Shown piece by piece: positions 1 through 7,825 of a stretch of DNA of 64,000 nucleotides. The stretch comes from SAR86 cluster bacterium AG-313-D11 (GTDB lineage Bacteria; Pseudomonadota; Gammaproteobacteria; Magnimaribacterales; D2472). The stretch covers positions 1 through 64,000 of the forward strand of contig QBVW01000007.1 in NCBI GenBank assembly GCA_003284215.1. The letters run 5' to 3'. The translations under genes were made by a program, and so were the position numbers. The notes below the pieces were generated by a model that saw only the letters and a program-made list of their open reading frames with translations, was not told the DNA's origin and ran no database searches. Each line of letters starts with the position of its first letter. Position 1 is the first letter of the stretch.

Positions 1-2
1 TT

Positions 3-152
3 CTTTCAGAAATAATTTCAATTATTCTAGCTATATTTACTTTTATACTGTCTCTGGTTTTAATCCTTGTTACATTTTCAGTTCTTTTGACAATTTTATT
101 GTTGGCGTTTCTAAAAACACTCGTTTCAATATTTCTTTTTTTAATTTTTTAA
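3..152 (+). CDS. C-terminal end of an unidentified membrane protein (partial)
   Basis: An open frame enters from the left edge and stops at TAA 150-152, giving 49 residues. Nearly all are hydrophobic (runs of Ile, Leu, Val, Phe), which suggests one or two membrane-spanning segments at the end of an integral membrane protein. It ends 17 bp before sppA on the same strand, so the two may share a transcript. The rest of the gene lies outside the window and no family can be named. The alternative is chance openness in AT-rich DNA. The second forward frame is also open here but is less hydrophobic and would end inside the sppA ribosome binding site. Confidence 0.45.
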   Translation, partial: LSEIISIILAIFTFILSLVLILVTFSVLLTILLLAFLKTLVSIFLFLIF

Positions 153-169
153 CTCAATGGAGATAACTT

Positions 170-1999
170 ATGAATGCACTTAAATCTATTTTTGCTTGGC
201 TTGGTCGATTTTTAGACAAAGCAAGAACAATCATGCTAAACCTTGGTACGGCATTTGTTTTAATCTTTTTTACAATCTTAATTATTGGAGCATTTACATC
301 TTCTGGTCCTGAAATAAAAGATCCAAGTGGAAGAGTCCTCTTCATTGCTCCTAGTGGGACTGTTGTAGATCAAGAGGTATTTAGCTCAGATTTTCTTGCT
401 AGTCTTATGGCTGATGGTTCAACTGATCAGATTCAAACAAGGGATCTTATAGAGTTAATAAGAACGGCTGCTGCTGATGATTCTATCCCTGCTGTATTCA
501 TTGATTTCTCATCAACAGGTTTTGCAGGTCCTACCACTGCGATTAATATCGCAAAAGAACTCAAAGCTCTTCGTGATTCAGGCAAAAGAGTGATTGCAAT
601 GAATGATCGTCTTACTACAACTTCTTATTTGATGGCATCTCAAGCTTCTGAAATATGGGTTCATCCTGTAGGCAGTATTAGTGTTCAAGGTCTAGGTGGC
701 ATGCGTCCTTACCAAAAAGAACTTTATGAGAATCTAAAAATTAATTTTCATAATTATTCGCAAGGTGACTTTAAATCCGCAGTTGAAGGCAATACCAGAA
801 CAGACATGTCAGATAATGACAGATTGCAACGCGAAGCTTTGCTCAATCCTATTTGGGGTGAAATGAAATTATTGATGGCTGAAGGACGAGGAATTGAATC
901 AGATGACATCCAATCTTTTGCTGACAACTATGTTGGATTTTTTGGTGAAGCTGCAATGGGCAATATTAAATACGCGCAAGCAAACAATATCATTGATGGC
1001 ACCAAGTCATTTCCGGAATTTCGTCAATATATGATTGAAGAGTTTGGATTAGACGAAGAGGCTGAAACTGAAACCTATAAAACTATTTCATACAATGATT
1101 ATGCAAAACAAATTAAAGAAGACGAATCAGATAGTGATAATGAAATTGCTGTAATAACTGTTGAAGGCGCAATCATGGAAGGAGAAATTTCTCAGGGTGT
1201 TGCTGGTGCTAATGGTGTCGTAAAACAAATTAGATCTGCCCATGAAGATGAAAATACAAAAGCTATTGTCTTCAGGGTTAATAGTCCTGGTGGATCTATT
1301 ATTGCTAGCGAAATGATGCGAGATGAGCTTTTTGCAGCAAAAAATAAGGGTATTAATGTAATTGTGTCTATGGGCGATTATGCTGCCTCTGGTGGGGTTT
1401 ATATTTCAACTCCAGCGGATTACATCTTTGCTGAACCTACAACGATCACTGGTTCCATCGGTGTGGCAATTGCTTTGCCGACGTTGGAAAATGCGATGGA
1501 TTACATAGGAGTTAACTTTGATGGCGTTGTTACGTCCAAACATGGTGGCTGGGATCCAACCCAAGCGATCGATGATGACTTGGATAAAATATTTGCTGCC
1601 TGGGGTGCCGGTGCATACGATCGATTTGTTAACTTTGTTGCTGAATCAAGATCGCAATCCTTTGAAGATATTAATAAAATTGCAGGCGGCAGAGTTTGGA
1701 TTGCAACCAGTGCTAAAGAGATAGGCTTGATAGATGAGATTGGCGGCATTGATGATGCAATTGCTTACGCGGCCAATATGGCAGAATTAGAAGATTATCA
1801 ACTTGAGTATTATGGGCAAAAACTTTCTCCAGAAGAACTGATCATCAAAGAATTACTTGAAAATTTTGATGTTTCAATCGGGGAGCCAAAAGTTTTAACA
1901 GCTCTCAATGGCCTGGCAAATATTTATGAAACTTTAACAGGAATACAGCAGCCAAAAGCATTGTTAACTTGCGAAGACTGCCTGATAGATATCAATTGA
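170..1999 (+). CDS. sppA: Signal peptide peptidase SppA, long (67K) type
   Basis: Inner-membrane serine protease that cleaves residual signal peptides after export. The 609 residues fit the long proteobacterial form made of two tandem SppA/ClpP-like halves. One N-terminal transmembrane segment lies at about residues 22-42. The expected Lys/Ser dyad is present: Lys202 in the N-terminal half (DFKSAVEG) and Ser407 in the C-terminal half (AASGGVYIS). The start at 170 follows a TGGAGA ribosome binding site. The gene is convergent with hda, with 45 bp between them. Family assignment is secure; the physiological substrate range is not visible from sequence. Confidence 0.95.
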   Translation: MNALKSIFAWLGRFLDKARTIMLNLGTAFVLIFFTILIIGAFTSSGPEIKDPSGRVLFIAPSGTVVDQEVFSSDFLASLMADGSTDQIQTRDLIELIRTAAADDSIPAVFIDFSSTGFAGPTTAINIAKELKALRDSGKRVIAMNDRLTTTSYLMASQASEIWVHPVGSISVQGLGGMRPYQKELYENLKINFHNYSQGDFKSAVEGNTRTDMSDNDRLQREALLNPIWGEMKLLMAEGRGIESDDIQSFADNYVGFFGEAAMGNIKYAQANNIIDGTKSFPEFRQYMIEEFGLDEEAETETYKTISYNDYAKQIKEDESDSDNEIAVITVEGAIMEGEISQGVAGANGVVKQIRSAHEDENTKAIVFRVNSPGGSIIASEMMRDELFAAKNKGINVIVSMGDYAASGGVYISTPADYIFAEPTTITGSIGVAIALPTLENAMDYIGVNFDGVVTSKHGGWDPTQAIDDDLDKIFAAWGAGAYDRFVNFVAESRSQSFEDINKIAGGRVWIATSAKEIGLIDEIGGIDDAIAYAANMAELEDYQLEYYGQKLSPEELIIKELLENFDVSIGEPKVLTALNGLANIYETLTGIQQPKALLTCEDCLIDIN

Positions 2000-2044
2000 C
2001 TAATAGATTAAGCAATTATTAAGCGTCTTTTGATAATATAAAAA

Positions 2045-2749
2045 TTATAGACTGAGCGTTTCTTTGATGAGGGGGATAGTAATCTTTCTTTTCAAAGAAG
2101 CCGCTTGCTTGTCTAAAGTAATTATATTCTCAACAAGGAGAGAAAATTTTCGAGTCTGATGCTTTAAAAGAAACTCTAGTTCTGGCTGATCTATATTGAT
2201 GTCTAGTTGTTGAGTTACAAAATTGATTGCTTGATTGAAAAATTCATCTCGCACAGCATGCAAAGTTGTGAATTCCATGCGCTTAATTCTAGATAGTAAG
2301 TCAGGCAGTTGTATATTTTCCTCTATGAGCTCTGTCCCACCAAAAGACAGCATTAGGCTGCATTCAGATTGCTGGCATTCATTGATCAGATTAAAGAGAG
2401 CCATTTCCCACTCATGATTTGCAAGAATGATTTGGAGATCATCAATACACACTGCATCCAAAGTGGCTAGATTTTGAAATATTTCAACACCCATATTTAT
2501 AGCTTTACTCATAGGGATAAAGGCAAGCTGTTTCCCTGATGTGCTCAGCTCATTACATATGGCTTGCATTAAAAATGATTTCCCAGAGCCCTTTTCACCA
2601 TGAATAAATAATTCATGAGCAGAATCGCTTGAAACTATTTCAGAAAGTCTTGTTATCAAATGCAGATTATCTGGGATGCAAAAAAAACTTTCAAAAGATG
2701 CCTTTTGATTAATCTGAAATGGAAAAATAAGCTGGGTTGGTTTATTCAC
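2045..2749 (-). CDS. hda: DnaA-related regulatory inactivator Hda
   Basis: AAA+ protein that, bound to the DNA-loaded beta clamp, stimulates ATP hydrolysis by DnaA and prevents re-initiation (known for E. coli Hda). The 234 residues match the family length. A clamp-binding motif QLIFPF lies at residues 6-11, Walker A GEKGSGKS at 51-58 and Walker B IDDLQ at 102-106. The start is GTG and overlaps the stop of the upstream CDP-alcohol transferase gene by 8 bp, so translation is probably coupled. The order hda, CDP-alcohol transferase, DUF2066, purM, purN is typical of Gammaproteobacteria such as Pseudomonas, which supports the assignment over a truncated DnaA. Confidence 0.92.
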   Translation of the reverse strand: MNKPTQLIFPFQINQKASFESFFCIPDNLHLITRLSEIVSSDSAHELFIHGEKGSGKSFLMQAICNELSTSGKQLAFIPMSKAINMGVEIFQNLATLDAVCIDDLQIILANHEWEMALFNLINECQQSECSLMLSFGGTELIEENIQLPDLLSRIKRMEFTTLHAVRDEFFNQAINFVTQQLDINIDQPELEFLLKHQTRKFSLLVENIITLDKQAASLKRKITIPLIKETLSL

Positions 2750-3293
2750 GATGCAACTGAGCTGTTAATTTAAACCAATTTAAACCATATATAAATAAAC
2801 TTATTACAGTTATTGAAGCTACTGAAAAATCAATAAAAAAGTTAGTTAGATTCAGGTTAAAAATAATATCAACAAAAACACCTGCCAAATAACCAATATG
2901 CACAAAGGTTGTTATTTTTCCAAATATGTTTGGATTTGGTGCGGTGGTTTCATATACCGTCATGTGGAATGCCGCTCCCATAATAATAATAAAATCTCTC
3001 AGTACAAAAACTATGAATACAAAAATTGGAACATATGAATTCATCCACAAAATTAAAACTGTTCCGATGAGCAATACTTTGTCCGCTATGGGATCAAGAA
3101 TCTTACCAAGATCTGTCTGCCAATCCATGACTCTTGCGAGATAGCCATCCAAACCATCTGTTGCAGCTGCAATAGCAAAAACATATAAAGCAAAAAGATA
3201 ATTTTCTTCAGAAATAAAAGTCAGCAAAGGATACATCAAATAAATTCTAATGATGGAAAGTAAATTAGGTATAAAAATAAAATATTTGCTCAT
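2742..3293 (-). CDS. CDP-alcohol phosphatidyltransferase (PgsA-like)
   Basis: Membrane enzyme that transfers a phosphatidyl group from CDP-diacylglycerol to an alcohol, most likely glycerol 3-phosphate on the way to phosphatidylglycerol. The 183 residues include the complete family signature DG-x2-DG-x2-AR with the downstream G-x3-D-x3-D (DGLDGYLAR, then GKILDPIAD). About five hydrophobic segments are visible. It sits between DUF2066 and hda in a tight minus-strand operon. Members of this family also make cardiolipin or phosphatidylserine, so the exact acceptor is inferred; pgsA itself may lie elsewhere in the genome. Confidence 0.85.
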   Translation of the reverse strand: MSKYFIFIPNLLSIIRIYLMYPLLTFISEENYLFALYVFAIAAATDGLDGYLARVMDWQTDLGKILDPIADKVLLIGTVLILWMNSYVPIFVFIVFVLRDFIIIMGAAFHMTVYETTAPNPNIFGKITTFVHIGYLAGVFVDIIFNLNLTNFFIDFSVASITVISLFIYGLNWFKLTAQLHRE

Positions 3294-3295
3294 GG

Positions 3296-4315
3296 CTAAT
3301 TTAAATACTCTAGTTTTAATTGATTGCTATCAGGATCATATTCTTTAATTAAAAATTTAGTGCTGCCTCTAAGCTCCTTAAACAATGCATCTTTTGTTCG
3401 GAATAATTGAGTGCTGTAATCAATCTTGGTTCGCTCAAAAGCATAGAAAGATCGAGATTTGATAGCAAAAATGTTATTCAGCTCTGATTCAACTGATTGG
3501 AAATCTGTAAAATTTTTTAGGCCCTGAATCGAGACCATAACTCTTTCTCCAGATACACCAGGCTCAAGCGGCTTAACCTCAAGCAAATCATCCAAGAAAT
3601 CATGAATAGCGTTTTGAAAAAATGCTGCTACTTCCTTTTCTTGCAGTGGAGAGAGAGTTTGCAAATCTCCATTAAATGACCATTGATTAATTCCTACTCT
3701 TATAAGCTCAATAGCCAAAAACGCATCATTGTAAAATTTCTCTTGAATATAATTTGATGGTGAGAAAAGCACATTGGCTTGCTTGAGTAAATTTTGATCT
3801 TCTAAGTCAAATTCTGGTAGCTCCAGATAAACTCCTCTCTCAAGAGCTATATCTTTAAATATTTGCTTAATTTCAATAGATAAAATATCACTTGGTACGT
3901 TGCTATCAAGAAAAATAGGTGCTGATTCGCCTGTATCAATTTTTAATAAGATCAAGAGCACAGGACGATTGAAACCTATCAAAGGTATATCTATTTTTCG
4001 CAGTTCAGGTATTAAAGCTTCGCGGTTAAATTTAACATTTAAAAACTCACGCTCTTCAATGAGCTCTGTTGAATAAGAGGAGACGAAATCAATTTTGTTA
4101 AGTTGAGCATCGCTAATTCTCCAAAGAAATTTTTTACTTCTAGAGCCTGAGAGTTTTTGGATCAATCTATTAAATGCTTTATTTAATCCATCGTTAGTAT
4201 TGGTATACTGATCAGCAGGAATCTTAACTTCAAATAGTGCTGGTAACTCTTTGCTAAAAGCTACGTTTACTAAAAGGAAATTTAGCAGAAATAAGATTTT
4301 AATTTTTTGAATCAT
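3296..4315 (-). CDS. DUF2066 family exported protein
   Basis: The 339 residues begin with a cleavable-looking signal peptide (hydrophobic residues about 6-19, Ala-Phe-Ser before the mature region), so the protein should be periplasmic or envelope-associated. The sequence and its place between hda/CDP-alcohol transferase and the divergent purM match the DUF2066 gene found at this locus in Pseudomonas and relatives. The molecular function of the family is unknown. Its start codon lies only 14 bp from the purM start on the other strand, so the promoter of one gene must overlap the other gene. No catalytic motif is recognised. Confidence 0.75.
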   Translation of the reverse strand: MIQKIKILFLLNFLLVNVAFSKELPALFEVKIPADQYTNTNDGLNKAFNRLIQKLSGSRSKKFLWRISDAQLNKIDFVSSYSTELIEEREFLNVKFNREALIPELRKIDIPLIGFNRPVLLILLKIDTGESAPIFLDSNVPSDILSIEIKQIFKDIALERGVYLELPEFDLEDQNLLKQANVLFSPSNYIQEKFYNDAFLAIELIRVGINQWSFNGDLQTLSPLQEKEVAAFFQNAIHDFLDDLLEVKPLEPGVSGERVMVSIQGLKNFTDFQSVESELNNIFAIKSRSFYAFERTKIDYSTQLFRTKDALFKELRGSTKFLIKEYDPDSNQLKLEYLN

Positions 4316-4329
4316 ATTTTTTATTGTAA

Positions 4330-5349
4330 ATGACTAGTAAAACAAAACCTACAGATCCTTATGCTAAGGCGGGTGTAAATATTGAAAAAGGTAATGAGCT
4401 AGTTGATTCAATTAAAAGAAGTGTCAATGCAACTCACGATCGAAGAGTTCTAGGTGGAATTGGAGGATTTGCGGGTCTTTTTCAGCTTGGATCTAAATAT
4501 AAGAACCCTGTCTTGGTAGGCTGCACTGATGGTGTTGGCACCAAGGTCGCGCTTAGTCAAGCTCATAATAAAACTCACCTCACTGGACAAGACTTAGTGG
4601 CTATGTGTGTGAATGATATGGTTACTTGTGGTGCTGAGCCGTTGTTTTTCTTGGATTACTTTGCCGCTTCAAAACTTGAACCAAAATCTACCGCAAAAAT
4701 TGTTAAAGGTATTGCAAATGCATGCAAAAAAAGTAACTGTGCTCTTCTTGGCGGAGAAACAGCCGAAATGCCAGGTCATTATGCAAAAAATAATTTTGAT
4801 TTAGCTGGTTTTTCTGTTGGCGTTGTAGAAAAAAATGATCTGATTGATGGCAAAGATATTAAACCTGGCCATGTATTACTGGGCATCGAATCAAGCGGCC
4901 CTCACTCCAATGGTTATTCTTTAATACGCTCTATTCTAAAAAAAAATAAGGCTTCAGAGTCAATAATGCGCGATCTACTTAAACCAACCCATTTGTATCC
5001 TGCGCCAATTTTAGAACTTATCAAAAAAACTAATGTCAAAGGTATGGCGCATATAACTGGAGGTGGTTTGACAGAAAATATTCCTCGAATTCTCAAAAAT
5101 GGATTGGTTGCAAATATAGATCTGTCATCATGGAAATTTCCAAAAGCCTTTAAGTGGCTGCAGGAAAAAGGAAAAATTTCAGACTCAGATATGCTGAGGA
5201 TATTTAATTGTGGCATTGGAATGGTTTGTATTTTGGAAAAAACAGAAATTCTAAAAGCAAAAAAGATTTTGTCAGCTCATAAGCTACGCACCTTCGAAAT
5301 TGGTTCCATAATGAAAGGGGATCTTAAAGAGCAAATTCAATACAATTAA
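4330..5349 (+). CDS. purM: Phosphoribosylformylglycinamidine cyclo-ligase (AIR synthetase)
   Basis: Fifth step of de novo purine synthesis: ATP-dependent closure of FGAM to 5-aminoimidazole ribotide. The 339 residues are close to the usual length of about 345. Conserved PurM segments are present: YAKAGV near the N terminus, a GGIGGFAGLF glycine-rich stretch, GCTDGVGTKV and the GGETAEMPGHY signature, with GIESSGPHSNGYSL further on. purN follows after 2 bp, the usual purMN pair. No strong Shine-Dalgarno precedes the ATG in the 14 bp separating it from the divergent DUF2066 gene. Confidence 0.97.
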   Translation: MTSKTKPTDPYAKAGVNIEKGNELVDSIKRSVNATHDRRVLGGIGGFAGLFQLGSKYKNPVLVGCTDGVGTKVALSQAHNKTHLTGQDLVAMCVNDMVTCGAEPLFFLDYFAASKLEPKSTAKIVKGIANACKKSNCALLGGETAEMPGHYAKNNFDLAGFSVGVVEKNDLIDGKDIKPGHVLLGIESSGPHSNGYSLIRSILKKNKASESIMRDLLKPTHLYPAPILELIKKTNVKGMAHITGGGLTENIPRILKNGLVANIDLSSWKFPKAFKWLQEKGKISDSDMLRIFNCGIGMVCILEKTEILKAKKILSAHKLRTFEIGSIMKGDLKEQIQYN

Positions 5350-5351
5350 GC

Positions 5352-5999
5352 ATGAAAAAAATAGTTGTAATGATTTCAGGTAGTGGTTCAAATCTCGAAG
5401 CCATTGCTAAGGCATGTCAAACTGGGAGTATTCCTGCTTCTATTGAGTTGGTAATTTCAAATCAACCTAACGTAAAAGGTTTAGAGCGAGCTCAAAAATT
5501 CCATTTGATGAGCAAAATAATTCAACATCAAGATTTTGATTCAAGAGAAGATTTTGATCATGCTCTATTAGAGCAGATTCTTCCCATTGAGCCCGACTTA
5601 GTTGTCCTTGCTGGATTTATGCGCATTCTATCAAGTAATTTTACTGAAGCCTTAAATGGAAGATTGATTAATATTCATCCTTCTTTGTTACCAGACTATC
5701 CTGGACTAAATACTCATAAACAAGCAATTGAAAATGGAGATTTAATGCACGGTATTTCAGTGCATTATGTTAGTAATGTGCTTGATGGAGGGCCTATTAT
5801 TTCGCAAGGAGCTTTAAAGATTGATCCTGCTCAATCTGAAGCAAAGCTGATTAATAGAATTCACAAAATTGAGCATGCCATCTATCCAAAAGTTATAGCG
5901 GACATAGTAAAAGGACATATAGCCCTTCAAGGCGATCAAGTTAAATTTGAGGCTGAAAGCCATTTTGGACCAAATCATATGGAGTTTTTTAATGTTTAA
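5352..5999 (+). CDS. purN: Phosphoribosylglycinamide formyltransferase
   Basis: Transfers a formyl group from 10-formyl-tetrahydrofolate to GAR in purine biosynthesis. The 215 residues show the N-terminal SGSGSNLEAI phosphate-binding loop, the GFMRIL folate-site segment and the INIHPSLLP motif carrying the catalytic Asn and His. It starts 2 bp after purM, so the two are cotranscribed. Its 3' end overlaps the next gene, a DUF3108 protein, by 8 bp, an arrangement also seen in other gammaproteobacteria. Assignment is secure. Confidence 0.96.
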   Translation: MKKIVVMISGSGSNLEAIAKACQTGSIPASIELVISNQPNVKGLERAQKFHLMSKIIQHQDFDSREDFDHALLEQILPIEPDLVVLAGFMRILSSNFTEALNGRLINIHPSLLPDYPGLNTHKQAIENGDLMHGISVHYVSNVLDGGPIISQGALKIDPAQSEAKLINRIHKIEHAIYPKVIADIVKGHIALQGDQVKFEAESHFGPNHMEFFNV

Positions 6000-6672
6000 A
6001 TATCTTGGAATATTGTTTATTTTTATTACGGCTGACTTGGTAGCTCAAGATATTCCTGACTATAAGGGAGAGTATGTTTTTACTAATTCTCGAGTTTCCA
6101 TGAAGGGAATCAGAGAGCTGATTACCCATGAGGAAGAAGGCAAAAGAACCATTCAATTTAATGCTAAGTTCCCGCTAGGAAGAATAAAAATTATTTCAGA
6201 TTTCTTTGAAAAAAATAATCTTATTTCCTCTAAACAATATTATGTTGATGCTAAGGTTTTAATACGATCAGACAAAAGAACTTTAACCTTTGATCGATCT
6301 TCAGGAACTCTCACTTCAAAAGGTAAATTTGAATGGAGCCAAGCATTGTTAAAAAATAAAAATGTATTTGATCCCTTGAATGTTCAAATACAAATTAGGA
6401 GAAATGTTATAGCAGGACTTAAAGATTTTTCCTTGATGCTTCCGGATCTTAAGACAGGAGCGATCGAAGCGAATAACTACAAAGTTGTCGATAATGGAAG
6501 CTTTGAAGTAGATGGCACTGATTATCCTTGCATCATTGTAGAGAGAATTAGATTGCAAGATAATAGAACCACCCGCTACTTTTTAGCGCCAGATCTTGAT
6601 TACTTAATTATAAAAGTTGAGGACGAAGATCAAGATGGAGATACCATGCTTGAGCTCAAAAAATTGTATTAA
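5992..6672 (+). CDS. DUF3108 family exported protein
   Basis: I placed the start at ATG 5992 rather than upstream at 5947. A GGAG ribosome binding site lies 7 bases before it, and the protein then opens with a normal signal peptide (residues about 2-16, ending at Val-Ala-Gln). The mature part of about 210 residues is rich in beta strand and resembles DUF3108, a periplasmic family commonly encoded just after purN in Gammaproteobacteria. Function is unknown; an envelope or lipid-related role is sometimes suggested, but nothing in this sequence proves it. The gene overlaps purN by 8 bp and the convergent dcd by 4 bp. Confidence 0.75.
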   Translation: MFKYLGILFIFITADLVAQDIPDYKGEYVFTNSRVSMKGIRELITHEEEGKRTIQFNAKFPLGRIKIISDFFEKNNLISSKQYYVDAKVLIRSDKRTLTFDRSSGTLTSKGKFEWSQALLKNKNVFDPLNVQIQIRRNVIAGLKDFSLMLPDLKTGAIEANNYKVVDNGSFEVDGTDYPCIIVERIRLQDNRTTRYFLAPDLDYLIIKVEDEDQDGDTMLELKKLY

Positions 6673-7238
6673 GTTTTTGGAAGCGTGACGCCTGTTTGTC
6701 CCTGATATTTCCCACCTCTGTCTTTATAGCTGACAGCGCAATCTTCATCAGATTCGAAGAAAATCATTTGCGCCACTCCCTCTCCAGCATAAATTTTTGC
6801 GGGTAAATTAGTAGTATTTGAGAATTCTAATGTTACATGCCCTTCCCACTCAGGCTCTAAAGGAGTCACATTTACAATGATGCCACACCTTGCATATGTT
6901 GATTTACCCAAACAAATAGTTAAAACATTTCGAGGAATACGAAAATATTCAACTGTTCGGGCAAGCGCAAATGAATTTGGTGGAATAACACATACGTCTG
7001 AGGTGATATCAACAAAACTATTATCATCAAAAACTTTTGGGTCAACGGTTGCTGAGTGAATGTTTGTGAAAACTTTAAACTCGTTAGCACAGCGAACATC
7101 ATAGCCAAAGCTAGAAACACCATACGAGATAAGTTTCTCACCCTTGTCATCAACTCGAACCTGATTTTCAGAAAAAGGCTCAATCATGCCTTCTGATTCA
7201 GCCATTCGTTTAATCCATACATCTGGTTTGATAGACAT
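6669..7238 (-). CDS. dcd: dCTP deaminase
   Basis: Converts dCTP to dUTP, feeding dTMP synthesis. The 189 residues match the family. The [13 protein letters not shown] segment near residues 38-50 is diagnostic, and the conserved core with LGKSTYAR and the catalytic-site region [17 protein letters not shown] is intact. The C-terminal GGKYQGQTG tail, which closes over the nucleotide, is also present. It overlaps recR by 1 bp and lies at the end of the dnaX-recR-dcd minus-strand operon. Mono-functional dCTP deaminase is preferred over the bifunctional dCTP deaminase/dUTPase, but the two are closely related. Confidence 0.94.
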   Translation of the reverse strand: MSIKPDVWIKRMAESEGMIEPFSENQVRVDDKGEKLISYGVSSFGYDVRCANEFKVFTNIHSATVDPKVFDDNSFVDITSDVCVIPPNSFALARTVEYFRIPRNVLTICLGKSTYARCGIIVNVTPLEPEWEGHVTLEFSNTTNLPAKIYAGEGVAQMIFFESDEDCAVSYKDRGGKYQGQTGVTLPKT

Positions 7239-7825
7239 TAAATTACAATCCTCCCTTGGATAGCTCGCGCAATCGTGTTGCCATCGACATACTCTAACTC
7301 TCCTCCAATAGGAATGCCATAGGAAATTCTTGAAACTTTAACGCTCTCAAGATGATCATTAATAAAAGATGCTGTTGCATCACCCTCGACAGTTGAACTG
7401 GTAGCAAGTATCACTTCCTCAATCTTTGCGCCCTGAATATGTCGCAATAAATCCGGGATGCCAAGATCGTCAGGTGAGACCCCATCAATTGGCGAAAGAC
7501 GCCCCATTAAAACAAAGTATCTCCCTTTAAAGCCTCCAGTAGATTCGATCGCCAAAACATCTGAGGGACTCTCAACAACACAAAGGCTGTATGCATCCCG
7601 CGATTCGTCACTACAAATTCTACAGATAGGCTCTGATGTCAATTGCCGACATACCTCACACCGTTGAATAGAATCTAGGCACTCCTCTAGCGTTTGAGCT
7701 AAATGCAAAGCTCCATCTTTATTTTTATCAAGCAAGAATAACGCCATGCGCTGAGCAGACTTCTTCCCAACCCCAGGCAAAATAGTTAAGGCCTCGATTA
7801 GCTCATATAGTAAATCTTTACTCAT
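7238..7825 (-). CDS. recR: Recombination protein RecR
   Basis: Part of the RecFOR system that loads RecA onto gapped DNA. The 195 residues include a helix-hairpin-helix ([13 protein letters not shown], about residues 16-28), a four-cysteine zinc finger (CEVC then CRIC, about residues 56-71) and a Toprim domain ([13 protein letters not shown]) followed by the Walker B-like region. The ATG overlaps the dnaX stop in ATGA fashion. In most gammaproteobacteria ybaB sits between dnaX and recR; here it is absent, so recR is directly coupled to dnaX. Confidence 0.96.
   Translation of the reverse strand: MSKDLLYELIEALTILPGVGKKSAQRMALFLLDKNKDGALHLAQTLEECLDSIQRCEVCRQLTSEPICRICSDESRDAYSLCVVESPSDVLAIESTGGFKGRYFVLMGRLSPIDGVSPDDLGIPDLLRHIQGAKIEEVILATSSTVEGDATASFINDHLESVKVSRISYGIPIGGELEYVDGNTIARAIQGRIVI

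Noticed and set aside
3041-3060. TCATCCACA resembling a DnaA box next to hda
   Set aside because: Single imperfect match inside the CDP-alcohol transferase gene, with no second box or AT-rich unwinding element, so not an origin.
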